A DNA stretch of 64,000 nt from Hypomyces perniciosus (lineage: Eukaryota; Ascomycota; Sordariomycetes; Hypocreales; Hypocreaceae). Position 1 is the first letter of the stretch, and every line of letters starts with the position of its first letter. A model generated the notes under the pieces. That model saw only the letters and a program-made list of their open reading frames with translations, was not told the DNA's origin and searched no databases. The position numbers and the translations under genes are program-made. Shown here in pieces: positions 24,965-37,563 of the stretch. The DNA lies in the NCBI GenBank assembly GCA_008477525.1, contig SPDT01000001.1, positions 4,960,001 to 5,024,000 of the forward strand. The letters are read 5' to 3'.

Positions 24965-26948
24965 GTCCTTAGTGTAATGTGAATTGGTATGGTGCAAATG
25001 GGTAGACCAAGCCTGTGGTTTTGTGAAGGTAAAATTGACAATATTCCCAAGAACTACCCTCTTGTCTTAGTTTCGACCTCCGTGTCGGAACTGTCCCTCA
25101 GGTGGATTGTCTACTTACCAAAGGGCTGGCTGTCTTTCCGTCAAGGCAAACAGAATGGCAACGCAGTATATATAAGAACCCACAGTCGGCACCAACGGGA
25201 GTTGCGATCAAAGAAGCGTGTGCTTTTAGATGCCTACAGCAGTGTTGAACGATGCTAATGGGCTTTCAGGGTCTTGAACAGTATCCTGGCGGTTTTAAAA
25301 GCAGCTTTACAGAATTGACGTGTCTATGGAAGCAGGTATATAAATAAGTGTGATTTTAACGATACTAAACTACTAGTTTAGTATGGTTCATCCCATCTGG
25401 ATATTTGGACCATACAGGGATAGGGATAGCCATGAACAAGAAGTTGCATTCTGTGACAGGCAACGTGTACAAAGCAGATATCCACCAAACTCTACGTAGT
25501 AGTGGCTTGGAATTAATTCGCCTAATTAAATACAGGGTATATATAGTAGATAGTAGATGTTCTCTTGACTGGTGCATGGTCGGATCTTTTCTCTGAGTAG
25601 TGTATTGTCCTTGCGTATATGAAAGTCGCCGATGAATCGTAATCACGGCTAATAAAGCCACTAAAGTCCAGAGTAACTGCAAGAGGAATCAATTTTATCC
25701 CATACCTCAGGTAAGACAAGAGTAATTTTACACTTTATATCCCAAAAGCTAATAAATGAAAAGCAACTTGAATATAGATGTAATATCTATGGACTTCCAT
25801 TCATTTACTATAATGAGTTCTATTAGATTAGTAATATCGCTCTTACCCCTATGGCTATGGAGTTTAGATTATTACTACCTCAGGCTTAACAGACAAAGTA
25901 TCAGCTAACCTTTAATAAACACCGCTTTCCCTGGGTAAGGTAGACGTTGCATGGTACCTTATGCGTAAATGTCAGGTTTTCTACGTCAGTACACACCCAT
26001 GATTATTTACATACATACATACTAAAAATCCCTGAAGTAATACACCATATGCACAAGGTCACTAGTTTGTCGGGATTTGTTTTAGTTTTCCCACGATAGG
26101 CTGTAAAGGATGGATTTCGCAGGGATGGCCGCATTGACAACTTAACGTCAACGGGTCTTAAGCCATGGAATTAGCTCGTTTCGCCGTTACATTACCCGAT
26201 AATTTCGGACGTGTAGTGCATGATCCACGTGGATCAGGATCCTGGAGTATGGGGCTGTTGGTCCACCAAGGCAAGGCAGGGGTTTACCTAACCCGTGGTT
26301 TGAACTAAGGTCGTGATAGTTACACACCCAAATCAGATCCAAGGAATGGGAAGCCGAAGCTGCACACACCATAAGCACTTGGAATAAAACCCGGCGAATT
26401 TCTCACAATAATGGCCGAAAAGAAACGGCCAAGAATTTAATCGCCGGCAGCCTCATGACGGACCAAATAGTAATCGGATATTGAACCGACACACCATGTG
26501 GACAACAACAACAACAACAACAACAACAACATGCAACTAAAAATGCTATTATGGCGATAAAAATACAGCCACAAAATAAAGACACAATAGCAAGATGCAA
26601 CCAGGCTAATTGAGCTTGTGAGCACACAAATAAAATGATGCAATCTTGATAGGCATCAATTCTGTATTAGTTCGGCTAGAGCATAATAAGGCCCCCCCTG
26701 CGGTTCGACGACCTTGGCGATGTCTGTAGTCATACTCCGACCGTTTAGATAAACTGCAAAGTACGTAAAACAAATGTAACTACAAAGAAGCGGTGTAATC
26801 TCTCCAGCGTTTGGGGCATCTAGGTTCTTATTAGCTCTTTGTTGGTTGTTTCGAAATAACCCAGGAAGACCGATTGTTTTGTTGTTCGACATCTGCTTCA
26901 CAATAGCAAAGACTCTCTTTTCCCTTTTTTCTTTCTATATAGACAACT
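24965..26948. promoter_or_regulatory. Divergent intergenic region, PKS-NRPS / P450
   Basis: This ~2-kb stretch lies between the 5' ends of the PKS-NRPS (minus) and the next P450 (plus). It should contain both promoters; TATATATA-like sequence at 25164-25173 sits about 200 bp upstream of the synthase start. Small frames in the middle show no family signature. It also contains the AAC microsatellite listed separately. Confidence 0.45.
26502..26530. repeat. AAC trinucleotide microsatellite
   Basis: About nine to ten uninterrupted AAC/CAA units lie roughly 420 bp upstream of the P450 start at 26949. It is non-coding. Confidence 0.9.
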
Positions 26949-28585
26949 ATGATTGTTGACTATTGGATCATAGTCTGGAATAGCCAGTCGGCTACTTCTC
27001 AGGCATTGGCCATACTGCTAGGATTGATTGCGGTGCTTCTTGTGGATGCTCTTTACTCTCTCTACCTCAGTCCTATTTCAGCTTTCCCGGGGCCACGCAT
27101 CTGCGCCATCTCACGCATTCCTCATCTCATCGCCACCATTCAAGGCAAACAACTACCTTGGCAGGTTGAGCTACATGAGAAGTATGGTGGCATAGTCCGC
27201 GTGGCCCCGGATGCGCTCACTATCGTGGATGAACGGGGTTGGACCGACATACTTGGATCGACCAAGGTTGCCAAGCATGGAATGGCAAAGGACCCTCGAC
27301 TGGCAGCCTTGGTTGGCGATGACTTGGTGAATCCGGATCCTGCCAAACCACATGCCATTCAGACCCATAGTCTGATGAGACGGGCAATGGTTCCCGCGTT
27401 GAAAGGTGAAAACGTCAGAAAACTGGAGACTATGATCAACAGCCACATTGAGGAGTATCTTGCGGCAGTCGGCCGGTTCTCCGACACGGACGCAGCTAGG
27501 GAACCTGTTGATATGCGCGACGCCAACAGTTTTCTAATCTGTAACATGATGGCAGACGTCTTCTTTGGCGAGAGTCTTCACCTGTTCTCCGATGACACAT
27601 ACATGCCTTGGGTTCACGCCTTCGACCGCTTTTCCAAAGCCGTGACCATTCTTGCTGTGCTTAATCGGGTCCCCTTTCTACACAAAGTGATCCTGTTCGC
27701 CATACACCGCTGGGGTGGCAAAGAACGGGATTCCTTCACGCAGCCCATCCTGTCGCGATTCGACCGGCGTGTAGCCGCAGGAACACGGCGTAATGACTTG
27801 TTGCAAATGGTTCTCGATGACGAGTCAGACCCTAACGCCTCCGTTAAGCAAAGGACCATGCCGCTAGATTTGTTGCGCATGTTTGCTCCATTCTTGATGC
27901 TCGGCGGATGCGAGACCATGCCGACCACGCTCACGGGCTTCATCTACTTTGTCGTCTGCCGTAGCAACGCTGGTGTGAGGGAGCGTCTGCTGTCCGAGAT
28001 CCGGGGCGCATTCAGGTCCAAAGACGATATCACCATGGAGCGTATAGCCAAGTCGGCCACGGAGCTCCCTTACTTCGAGGCGTGTCTGCAGGAAACACTC
28101 CGCTGCTACTCTCCTGCTGTGTCAGGGGCAGACCGCGTAGTTCCGGCTGGCGGCGCGCAGATCGCTGGTCGTTGGGTGCCAGGCGGTACTGTCGTGACGA
28201 TGCTGCATCAAGCCACCTATCTGGTGTCCCAGAACTTCACACGACCAAACGAGTTTATTCCCGAGCGCTGGCTGGCTGCTGACGCCGGGCGGCCCGCGGA
28301 GTTCAATGACGACAAGCGTCAGGCTGTTCGTCCTTTCAGCGTTGGACCCCAAGGTTGCTTCGGCCAAGAGTGCGTCACACATGTTTCAGATAAGAGAGGA
28401 TCAATTACTAATGCAATATCAATAGGGTGGCCTTTTACGTGATGCGACTAACCCTCTGCAAGCTGTTATATGTCTATGACTTCGAACTGACGACTGAGTG
28501 TGAAGACTGGATTACCGGGCAGAGCACGTACACTACGAGGACAAAGCCGCCGCTGATGGCATATGTCAGGCCTGTACATGTCTGA
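26949..28585 (+). CDS. Cytochrome P450 with altered heme loop
   Basis: Two exons (26949..28369 and 28426..28585, intron 56 nt) give 526 aa. The N-terminal helix and hinge ISAFPGPRIC are typical of ER-bound fungal P450s. ExxR is in QETLR, the PERF-like motif is FIPERW, and the heme loop is FSVGPQGCFG. The Cys ligand is kept, but the usual Arg two residues before it is replaced (PQGC). The I-helix reads LGGCETMPTT in place of the usual AGxET/DTT. The tail after the intron continues VAFYVMRLTLCK and ends ...MAYVRPVHV, as in isotrichodermin-hydroxylase-like enzymes. It is divergently paired with the PKS-NRPS, so it is a good candidate for an early oxidation such as ring expansion; this is inference. 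Confidence 0.88.
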
Positions 28586-28832
28586 GGCATGTGCTAGTAA
28601 ATACTGTATATGCGCATCCGATCTCGCCATACGGAATCTCCTTCGCTAGTATCACAGCTCTGTTGTTCTTTCAATTTTTAATAGACCTGGGATATTGAGC
28701 TTTGGGTGGAATTTTCTCGGTCACACCTAGTAGTAGTATCTAGTATCATAGTACACATCAAATGTCCAGAAGGACACATACAACACAATATCCATCACCC
28801 TTACAAGTAGCTGGGCTTCTTCCTAACTACTG

Positions 28833-30480
28833 CTATGATCTTTCACAATCATTGACAACCTTCACCCGAACCCCTTTAGAGTCCAATGCCGGCATGCCCA
28901 CAAAGAAATCATGACACACCTCCACATCTCGTTTGCTTGTGTTTTGCAACTCAAAATCGAACCGCGAGAAAACTACTGCAGCGGTGAGGTAGAGCTCGGC
29001 GTAGGCGAGATTCATCCCAATACACATCCTCGAGCCACGAGAGAAGGGCACGAAATATCGCTGAAAAATCGTTTTGTCATGGAGCCATCGCTCCGGCTGG
29101 AACTCAAAAGGATCGCTGAAGATGCTTGGGTCGGTGTGGAGCAAATACGACGACTCGCTCATTACGGTCTTAAAAGCAGTTGGCATTCGGTGTTATTATA
29201 GAGACTTAAGAGAGTAGGCGAGAGGGAAATGATGGATTACTCACGCCTGGGGGAAGCCGATAGCCAGCATAGACGAGCTCTTCAGTCGGGGCGACACGAG
29301 GTAACCGACCTGGAACTCCAAAAGAGAGGCGTATTCCTTCCTTCACCAAGCTGGTCTGAAGTAGGTGAGTTAGTGAGCCCGGGAGAACGGGATTCTATGA
29401 GATTTTTTCGGCTCTAGGTTGACTCACCAAGTATGGCAGCTTCTCCAAAGTGGATATGGAAAATTCCTGATTTGGGATACTTTGCAGCTCTTCTCTAAGT
29501 CGACGCAGCATGCTGGGATTTTCCGTCAGATAGTAGCTGATGACTGTGAGTGCTGATGATGTGGTCTCGGTACCAGCTCCCAGGAAGATGGCGGCCTCAG
29601 ACTTGAAGCGCTTCAGTGTCTTATCAAGTTCAGGAATCCGGGTGCTGTCGCGCATCTCGTGGAATACTGTCCGCACGCCATCTGTTCTGCGGCTCTTGGC
29701 TAAGATCTGCTGGAGCTGACCGGATAGTTTGGCTTCAAAGTCGGCCAGCGGCTGCAGCTTAGGGTCAAGTTGAGCAAGGACCTTGACCGGTACACGTTGG
29801 AGCAAGTCAAAAAGCCAGGGAAACATGCGGCCAACGGGGTGACTCTGTGGCATCTGGTGAAAACAGTCGAGTAGAGCGCTTCCAAACTGGTCCTGCTTGA
29901 GGTTGTCCATTCTCTCGCCGAAGCAGTACCAGCCGATGATATCCAGGGTGAGGCCGCCATACATTTCTGGAAGGCTGACTACTTGGTCCGACCCAACCAG
30001 GCCTGCCATTCGAGAGGCAAGCTGTTCGACAGATTCCCGGATTGTAGGCTCAAGCTTACGTATGGACTGATGAGAGAAAGACGCGCCGACGGCGGCTCGT
30101 CGTGCGCGGTGCGTATCCTCGTCGTAAGTGTCGAACATACTGTCATCGTGCATTGCCATGAACCGAATCTTGTTGCGTGGGTGCTTGGAACCTCCAGCAT
30201 AGATTTCGTCGTAAAAGCCAATGTCATTGATATGGACCTCACGAGGGTTGATGCGGATGATTGGCCCATATTGGCGATGCAGCTCACCAATCTTCCATAG
30301 GTAGCGGCCGTGGCAAATCACGTCGTAGTAGAACTCGTACCAGTAACTCACGGCTGCAAGTTTAGGGCCTGGTATATGCGACAGTGGACTGAAAAAGAGA
30401 CGCCAGATGACTGTCCATATTGACCAGGCGACATAAATGAGCACCAAGGCTGTGAAAGGGCCAACACTGAGGGCCGTCAT
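28833..30480 (-). CDS. Cytochrome P450 (trichodiene-oxygenase type)
   Basis: Exons 30480..29428, 29355..29245 and 29168..28833 give 1,500 nt and 499 aa, with introns of 72 and 76 nt. The N-terminal membrane helix is followed by SPLSHIPGPK. The I-helix is LGAGTETTSSA, ExxR lies in KEGIR in the short middle exon, then FQPERW and the heme loop FSRGSRMCIG with the Cys ligand. All P450 hallmarks are canonical. The third exon must start at 29168 so that PPG joins TVMSESSYLL; the longer upstream reading of that frame is intronic. It is convergent with the preceding P450 across 247 bp. It probably tailors the PKS-NRPS product; position and order of oxidation cannot be read from sequence. Confidence 0.9.
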
Positions 30481-32108
30481 GATGGGCTCAACAAGGCTGG
30501 ATTGTTTCTATGGATGAATTGGCAAAGGTGGCTCGAGAGGCATGCCGCTTACACCAACGTTGTATACCTCACACGTCTTCGAACCTTGAACAGTTCGGTT
30601 GTGACCATTCAGACAACATTCCATGCAAGGTACCGGTTCAACCACTGAAATTGTGACGTAGTAGGAATACCGGCGAATTTCTAGTTGTCTCATGATAATA
30701 CCTAGCGTTAACTTGCATGATATGTGATGTCTTTCGGCCCATTAACGATGTGCCTCCTTAGCTCAAGCTCATTTGCTTACGCTTGCATTTCCAATGTTTG
30801 CTTGGCACACGTGTCCCTATACTGTGTGCAGTGCTAGCCATGAATAACAGATCAGCGGGGCTGGTGCATGAAGAGGATCTGTTGAGAGGCCACCCTTGCT
30901 GTGTGGGAAGCTCCATTGCTACCTTGCGACCCAAAGAACACAGCCCTCGGTCACACTCCGTCTGTCCTGCCAAGGCAGTTGTCAAGAGACAGGGATCAGT
31001 GCAAAAACCACCGACGATGGTTAGATATGGGAGCTAGAAGGTCTCGGAACCCTGTTGGGAGAGGAGGAGGGCGCAAGCGTTTCTTGATGGGGAAGCAGGA
31101 AATCGATTAGGGCCGTTGACGGTTGTTCGCCCGGACGTTGGTGCCAGTCTAATCCGGCCCAAACGCATGGAATTGCAGCTCGGGGGTTATCGGTGTGTTT
31201 TCTAGTTGGTTCAATGTAATCCTCTTACTATATGGCTCTCGCACTCAGTAGTTCGTAGAGTCTAAGCGCTACAAATTAATAAACGCGTCGGATAGCCTCC
31301 ACTCAGGTGATGTCGGTGGATGGGAGGAACCTCCCTGAATACAAGAAGGTTCATGCATAAATCATTTAACAGCTGCAATTGAACACATTCTATGGTGCTA
31401 GGATAAGAAATTGCTGGGTGGCTCAGATAGCAAAACAAGAACAATAACCTTAACTACCTAAGTTGACTCATGTCGAAACCCCCACTTGCTTATCGTTCAG
31501 ATCTCGAACCTCTGGCTTTCTGGACGACCACTAGCTGGTATCAGGTTTAATCCAACTACTACTCCATAGATTCATGGATGCCTCAAAGGTCGCCTTTCTC
31601 TGATAAGCAGAGATCTCCGCCTTGCGCACTGACTAAACTAGTGCAGATCGCTTACATGCCTGCAAATGGGATAGTTGTCTTGTTCTTCAGCTAACGGAGG
31701 GCTGCTTGAGGTATTAAATGCAGTCGTTCATAGCATTGACATACGTACTACTGCTTCGCAATTCGGCAACATAGAAAAAATATAGGCAAGGGTAGTATAA
31801 GGCTCTCTCCACTACTACACATAGTATATACTATACTATTTACGAGTCTTGGCCTAGTTGGCTCATTTTAATCCAGGGGTTGGATCAGACCCTTACTCGT
31901 ATTACCGTAGTTTCTGACCGAATCAGACACTAATAATACTAGCAACACCACCAGTTTGCGTTTCTTGTGATTCCATACTCGTACTCTAAGTGTTACAAGT
32001 GTTACTGCAGCAAAAATAACGTGGTCTGACTTCTGGGCCGACGCGTTTAAGCCCCTGATATCTAATGTCTTAGGCAGGACCACAACGATGCATTACAGTA
32101 GCCAGTTC
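30481..32108. other. Intergenic, no gene seen
   Basis: This 1.6-kb stretch lies between the P450 start and the 3' end of the second methyltransferase. Overlapping small frames on both strands at 30.78-31.11 kb have no motif and no intron-like continuation. Moderately AT-rich tracts occur near 31.7-31.85 kb. I cannot support a gene here. Confidence 0.45.
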
Positions 32109-33145
32109 CTAACTAGTCGGAGCCTTTGGCTTCAGACCGCCAGAAGGCACACGTCCCATCACAGAGAAGCTGTGGAACACCATTCCCTTTTCCAGAAGCT
32201 CCTCCTGCAGCCGATCCATCATCGTGTCCAATTGCTCCGGCGTAAATCCCTCTAGCTCAGGTGTGTCTAACGAAAAAAAAGCCAATGTCAGTGACAAGTT
32301 TTATCCAATATGGAAAACACAGGTGGAGACTTACCGCGAGCTATGGCTAGAATCATCGGCCCAGCCCCGGCGGCGCCGTTGATACTTGATAGTTTCAACT
32401 CCGGTTTTGCCTTAGCACCCACTTTGCAGTTCAATACCGTCTGTTGAACGTCCTCCAGCCCGGCGTCCTCCATCCAACCCTTCAAGTTGAGCCCAAAGTT
32501 GCCACCCATGCCTTTGATCCTCCACATCTGCACTAGCAGCTGAGCGAACTCTGCCATCACTGTGCCCTCATCCAAAAGCTCCTGGTGGATCTCGAGCTCA
32601 ATCAGCTCGACCCAGCCACCAGGCTTAGCCAGCTTGCACAAATTGGCCACCGCCTGGGGCAAGGAGAACTTTCCACAGAAGCCCAGAACCTGGCGTTGAT
32701 GGACGAGATCGAAAGACCCATTCCACTCCTCTGGCCATGACTCCGTGATAGACTGACGATGAAACTCCATGCCCTCAGGAGGGGTCGGAGGAAAGAAGTC
32801 TCCGACCAGATCTGTCCCGATATATGTCTGGCTAGCCGCAGCACTGCCAGCTTCCTTTCGCAGTTCGCGGAGCCAAAGACCTACAAGAGGCAGACATTAG
32901 ATGAGTTTTTGGTCACTTGGAGGTCCGCATAAATGGTAGGAAGACTCACCATCAGCAGTGGCAGAATCTAGGATTCGCAAGCCAGGCTTTTGCCAATCGA
33001 GGGGAGCGAACGAGAGTTTTCCATCGGCAGCATCTGTGTACACAAGATGGTTGTCAGTCAGTCGGTCTATCTCCTCCTGGTAGCCGCGCTTCTTGACATC
33101 CTCCATCATGGCGTCCATGCCGGTGTTGGTAGCAATGTCAGACAT
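32109..33145 (-). CDS. Class I SAM-dependent methyltransferase
   Basis: Exons 33145..32950, 32880..32335 and 32266..32109 give 299 aa, with introns of 69 and 68 nt. The ATG at 33145 opens MSDIATNTGMD. The SAM-binding glycine loop is degenerate: LDSATADGLWLREL stands where many relatives have VLDxGTGTG. The rest of the fold is recognisable: GTDLVGDFFPP, then FDLVHQRQVLG and KLAKPGGWVELIE. It resembles small fungal tailoring methyltransferases of epipolythiodioxopiperazine/bisindolyl-type clusters. The acceptor atom is not known. It is divergent from the P450 starting at 34220 across ~1.1 kb. Confidence 0.85.
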
Positions 33146-34219
33146 GATGACAGTAGTATGAAAGCAAGAATGAGACTTGACAGCGAGGTACGAGTTGTGT
33201 CTTGGCTCGAAAGCTATAGAGTTGGTTGTGAAAAGTGCCCCTTTTTGCGAAGCAAATACAACTATACATATACATCTGATGCGAAGACGTGAGTCCTGTA
33301 CGTAAGCAGCTATAGGAGCTCGTGAGCCAGAACTAGGATTACTTCGGCGAGAATAAGGCACCTACCTATTGGAGGGAGCCAACAGGGCTAGGCTGTAATA
33401 AGCTGCAAATCCTACCAAGTCGGAAATCCTGCTGGTCTTGGCGCTAAACTAAGCTGGGGAGACCTACTCGTAAATTTACGGTACACCCCCTCCCTACCCT
33501 AGCCTAGTGACATCCGCCTAGCCGATCCGAAACTGGGTTGAAAATCATTCCCTGGTCTAAACGCGTCCGAGAGGGTCTGAGCGAGCTTGAGCGTAGACGT
33601 CACCCGTAGTACTACTTCGTATGTAGTAATGGCTGGGGTTTGAGACTAGAAGCTGGGGAGAAGGCTGGTCAAATTTAGAGTCACTCGAGGATTATTTAGG
33701 TGGATATCAATTATCTACCTATACATACGTGCAGATTAACCTCCGAATGTTTCAGCATCGGCGAGTTAGTCCTCATAGATGGTATATACTACCTGGCCAG
33801 GCTGCATACCAACTACCCGTAGGCCAGTTGGTTAAGAGGCTAAAATGTGTAAAATTGAATATCTAGACTTATAATTTTTATTAAATTGAACGATACTGAA
33901 ATGCAAAGATCTAGCAATAAATGAGATAAATTACTAAAATATTTTCTAACTTTAGGGTAATTGTTTTCTTTCAAGACAGACGGAAGTTAATAAATGCTAC
34001 ATATTTCCAATCGCAGTTGTATATATAAGCTATATAGTTGACCTTTATTTAAATTTACTGTCTTTTTTATACTATCTTCTGGTATACTTCTTTATGCCTC
34101 ATGCCTTGAATCCGTTCTTCTCATTTTCTTCCAAGCTCGGTCTACAGGTGTTATAACCTGGACTGTCCGTCTGTGCAGCACATCTGTCATTTCATACGTA
34201 ACCGCGCTTCTCTTGCAGA
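33146..34219. promoter_or_regulatory. Divergent intergenic region, methyltransferase / P450
   Basis: This 1.07-kb stretch separates two divergent 5' ends. Its middle (about 33.84-34.07 kb) is AT-rich. No open frame of interest was seen. Promoters of both neighbours should lie here. Confidence 0.4.
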
Positions 34220-35875
34220 ATGTTGCCACTCTACACACTACTCGCAACCGCCTTGTATGGCGCTGCTATCCTCTACGTTCTGCAACGTATCTTGGATAGT
34301 GTTAGCTACTCAAGGAAGACAAAGGCTCGAGGATGTGGTGAGTTCAAGGCCTACCCGCACTGGGACCCGATTTGGGGACTTGACTTCGTGGTCTCCATGT
34401 CCCGGGCGTTCAAGGAACACCGCTTGCTGTCATGGATGGAAGACAGCTGGGCAACGGTAGGCTGCAAGACATTCAGAGCGCGATTCCTGGGCATGCGAAT
34501 GGTGTACTCCTCTGAGATGGAGAACATGAAAGCCATGAGCACCAGTCAATGGGAAGAGTTTATAATTGAGCCTATTCGCGTGGGCAACGGCGTTGCTGGC
34601 CCCTTCACCGGCAAGGGCGTCAGCACGGCGGATGGTCAATTCTGGCATTACAGTCGCGCAATGACGAAGCCGTACTTCGATCGCCAAGGCTTCTGCAACA
34701 CGGACAGGCTGAAGCCATTCACAGACAAACTTCTGGATCTGATTCCTACCGATGGAGCAGCATGCGATATGCAGGCCCTGATGCGTCGATGGGTAAGTTA
34801 CCTCTGCATGTTTCGCGAGCCTCGAAAATGCAGTCTGTACTAAACGATGGGAACTTGTTTCCATATCCATAGTTTCTCGACACCTCAACAGAATTTCTCT
34901 TTGGCAAATCACGGGATAGCCTCGCATACCCCGAGCGTGAGAACGTGGTCTCAGCCATGATCGACATCATGCGAGGTGCCCGTGTGCGCCTCACCATGGG
35001 CCGGTTTATGTTTCTGCATCGTGACGCCAAATGGCACGAGTCAATCAAATGCGTGCATAACTTCCTGGATGAATATATCCACCACGCCTACGAAGAGCTT
35101 GCCGAGCAGAAAGAGCGCTTGGGTGACAATGTCGGCTCTGCCGACGACTCCGGGAGGACGGACTTGTTGTGGGATATGGTTCACAAAATTGATGATCCCA
35201 TTCTCTTGCGTGATCAAATCACAGGGGTGTGGTTTCCAAGCAACGAGACGACAAGTGTGTTCATTTCCAATACCATCTTCCAACTAGCACGGCATCCCAA
35301 GGTGTGGCAGCGACTGCAGGATGAAGTGCAGGCCCTTGGAGATGAGCCGCTTACCTTTACTCGGCTGCGCAACATGCAATACATGAACTGGATCCTGAAC
35401 GAAGGTAAGCAACAATGTGACCTCGTATGATATCTGGGCTAACCTACTGTCTGCAGTACACCGTACGATGCCGAGCGGAATCCAGATGGTCCGTATGGCA
35501 GCCTGCGACACAACACTCCCCCGAGGCGGTGGCCCAGACGGTAGCAAGCCCATCTTCTGTGCTAAAGGTGACGTCGTGCACTGTAATCGCTACCTGATGC
35601 ACCGGGACCCAGACTACTGGGGCCCTGATGCCGAACAGTTTCTGCCCGAACGCTGGGCTGATGCCAGGCCCCTGTGGAATTTCGTGCCCTTTGGTGGGGG
35701 TCCGAGGATCTGCCCAGCACACATTCTCGTGGCAACGGAGTCGGCCTATGTCCTAACCCGTTTTTGTCAAAGGTTCAAGGCTATTCAGCCACGGGATGAC
35801 CGACCCTATGTGCCAGTAATGCGGGCCGGGCCAAGCAATCTTCACGGTGTCCAAATTGCAGTCACCCCATGGTAG
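34220..35875 (+). CDS. Cytochrome P450, CYP52-like
   Basis: Exons 34220..34792, 34873..35404 and 35457..35875 give 507 aa, with introns of 80 and 52 nt. The body resembles the CYP52 (alkane/fatty-acid hydroxylase) group: [36 protein letters not shown], and the long exon with DLLWDMV. Hallmark motifs are present but divergent. The I-helix reads WFPSNETTS; ExxR is EVHR (spanning exon joint two); then FLPERW, and the heme loop [10 protein letters not shown] with Ala where Gly is usual. CYP52 relatives in clusters often hydroxylate aliphatic chains, so the polyketide arm is the likely site; this is inference. Confidence 0.88.
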
Positions 35876-36425
35876 ATTGGGTTTAAAAGGGGGGGAGCAT
35901 GAGATGGAATCGAGTATGTCAGCCATGTCAAATGATTGGTGTATCTGCATCCGAGCCAACGGTACTGAGTTGGAAAGTACGGAGTATTATGGAACCAAAC
36001 ACTCGTTTTACTTGGGTATATAATATAATTATAAGATAGTAAGTGCACTAACAATTAAAAGTGAGATACGAAGTAGACCTAAGAGAAATGATTTGGAAGC
36101 ACCTTTACAGCTAAAAATAGTTAGTGAGTGACCTATACTAGATTTGGTTTAGTTGTGCGCCTGCGATTGGAGTTTGTGCGCCTCTACGGAGTAGTTGGGG
36201 GCTCAAACTAACATAGTGCGCCGTTGGATGAATCAGTGCTTGAAAGGTTTAGTAGGATCGCTACCACCGCGCATGAGCCCAGAATATTGAAAAGGGGAGA
36301 AGGAAGAGTGACTTCGGGCATTTTAGTAGTACCGGAGTACCTAATATATATACGGGGCACAGATTGCTTGCGTACCTAGGTAGAGATAGGAATTTTGTTT
36401 ATGGTCAATTGCCCGAAACGGCTAT
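35876..36425. other. Intergenic, convergent 3' ends
   Basis: This 550-bp stretch lies between the convergent P450 and SDR genes. It contains two copies of TACGGAGTA (35978-35986 and 36185-36193). No gene was seen. Confidence 0.5.
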
Positions 36426-37563
36426 CTAGGTTGAACCCATGCTCCTTTTCAACGCCTCTGCAATGGCATGTTCCGTGAAATATATTGCCTTATCCGTCCA
36501 TCCCTCGACCTCTAGCGACTGTAAAAACGTCCCCCCACTGACGCTGGTGCTGTCACTTAAAACTCGATAGAAGCCACTGTATGGCACGTGGCACGATGCA
36601 ACGTCGTCAGCGTCAAATTCACCACTGCGAAGTTGATCCCTGCTGGGATACCGACGACTGAATGCATGAAAGAGCTGCCGCTCGCCGCTATGACTCTCAT
36701 CGACAGCCACTAGATGAAAGATCGGCAGTAGGAAACGCTTTAGTAGTGCGCCAATGGCACCGCCGGTCGACAGCAAGTTGGAGACGAAATCGGTGGCTAC
36801 CCAGCCAGGGTGAATGTGTAGGAATGCAATATGGGGATTTTGCGAGGCAAGGTGATTGAGTGCTAGTGTATGAAGCGTTGTCAGTTGATCCACAGCTCGC
36901 AACGAGCTGTAGTTGTATGCATTGTCAAGAGTCAGGCCAAAATCGCCCTTCTCTGTGAAGAGCGATCGTTCATGTCCTCCTGCAAGAATGGATAGGACGC
37001 GTGGCCGACGAGATGCATTTAGGAGAGGCAGGAGCTGCGATATGAGGTGGATTCGGACGTAGTGAGACAGCACGAAGCAGGTATCGAGCCCTTCTTCGGT
37101 ATCTCCACGGCGATGAGCATATGCATGTCAGCGAAAGCGTTGCCATGTAGGGACCAGTCGTACGGAATTAAATTGGTACGGAGTCAAGTCAACCAACAAG
37201 GGACTTACAATGCGGGCCACCAAAGGCCAGATAGCCGGGGCTCATGTAAAGCAGGTCAAGGTGGCTTTCCCGCCTCGACAACAGCTCAGAGACCAAATCG
37301 GCATTGCGTACCAGTGAAACGTCGGTCTCGATAAAAGCAATCAAGGCTCCAGGATTGATGGCCTGCAACTCCAGAAGGATGGGAGAGAACTGCGTCTCGG
37401 ACCTGCCGACGACGTATAGGCGAGAGGCCTTGAGCCTGGCAGTCATGGATCTGAGCGTGGCGAGGCCGATGCCACGTGTCCCGCCGACGAAGAGGGCGAC
37501 GAGGCCTTCAGGACGATCCTCAAGGGCCTCATTGTGAGCAAGAACTGTACTGAACGATACCAT
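36426..37563 (-). CDS. Short-chain dehydrogenase/reductase
   Basis: Exons 37563..37209 and 37102..36426 give 343 aa, with a 106-nt intron. The start MVSFSTVLAHNEAL and the Rossmann loop FVGGTRGIGLAT (GxxxGxG) are typical of a fungal-specific SDR family. LDLLYMSPGYLAFGG follows, and the join restores GGPHYTEEGLD. I did not find a clean YxxxK at the classical place, which is also unusual in this family. To my knowledge related proteins include the ketoreductases of 2-pyridone clusters (LepF/PdxG type), which reduce an acyl ketone before dehydration; assignment to that role here is inference. It is divergent from the trans-enoyl reductase gene. Confidence 0.85.

Noticed and set aside
24965..24997. 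Upstream extension of the PKS to 24997
   Set aside because: The first codon would be TTG; the two ATGs at 24964 and 24961 directly precede the KS motif PEPIAVVGSS.
30758..31110. Overlapping ORFs on both strands at 30.8-31.1 kb
   Set aside because: They have no motif, no intron-like continuation and no neighbour logic; treated as chance frames.
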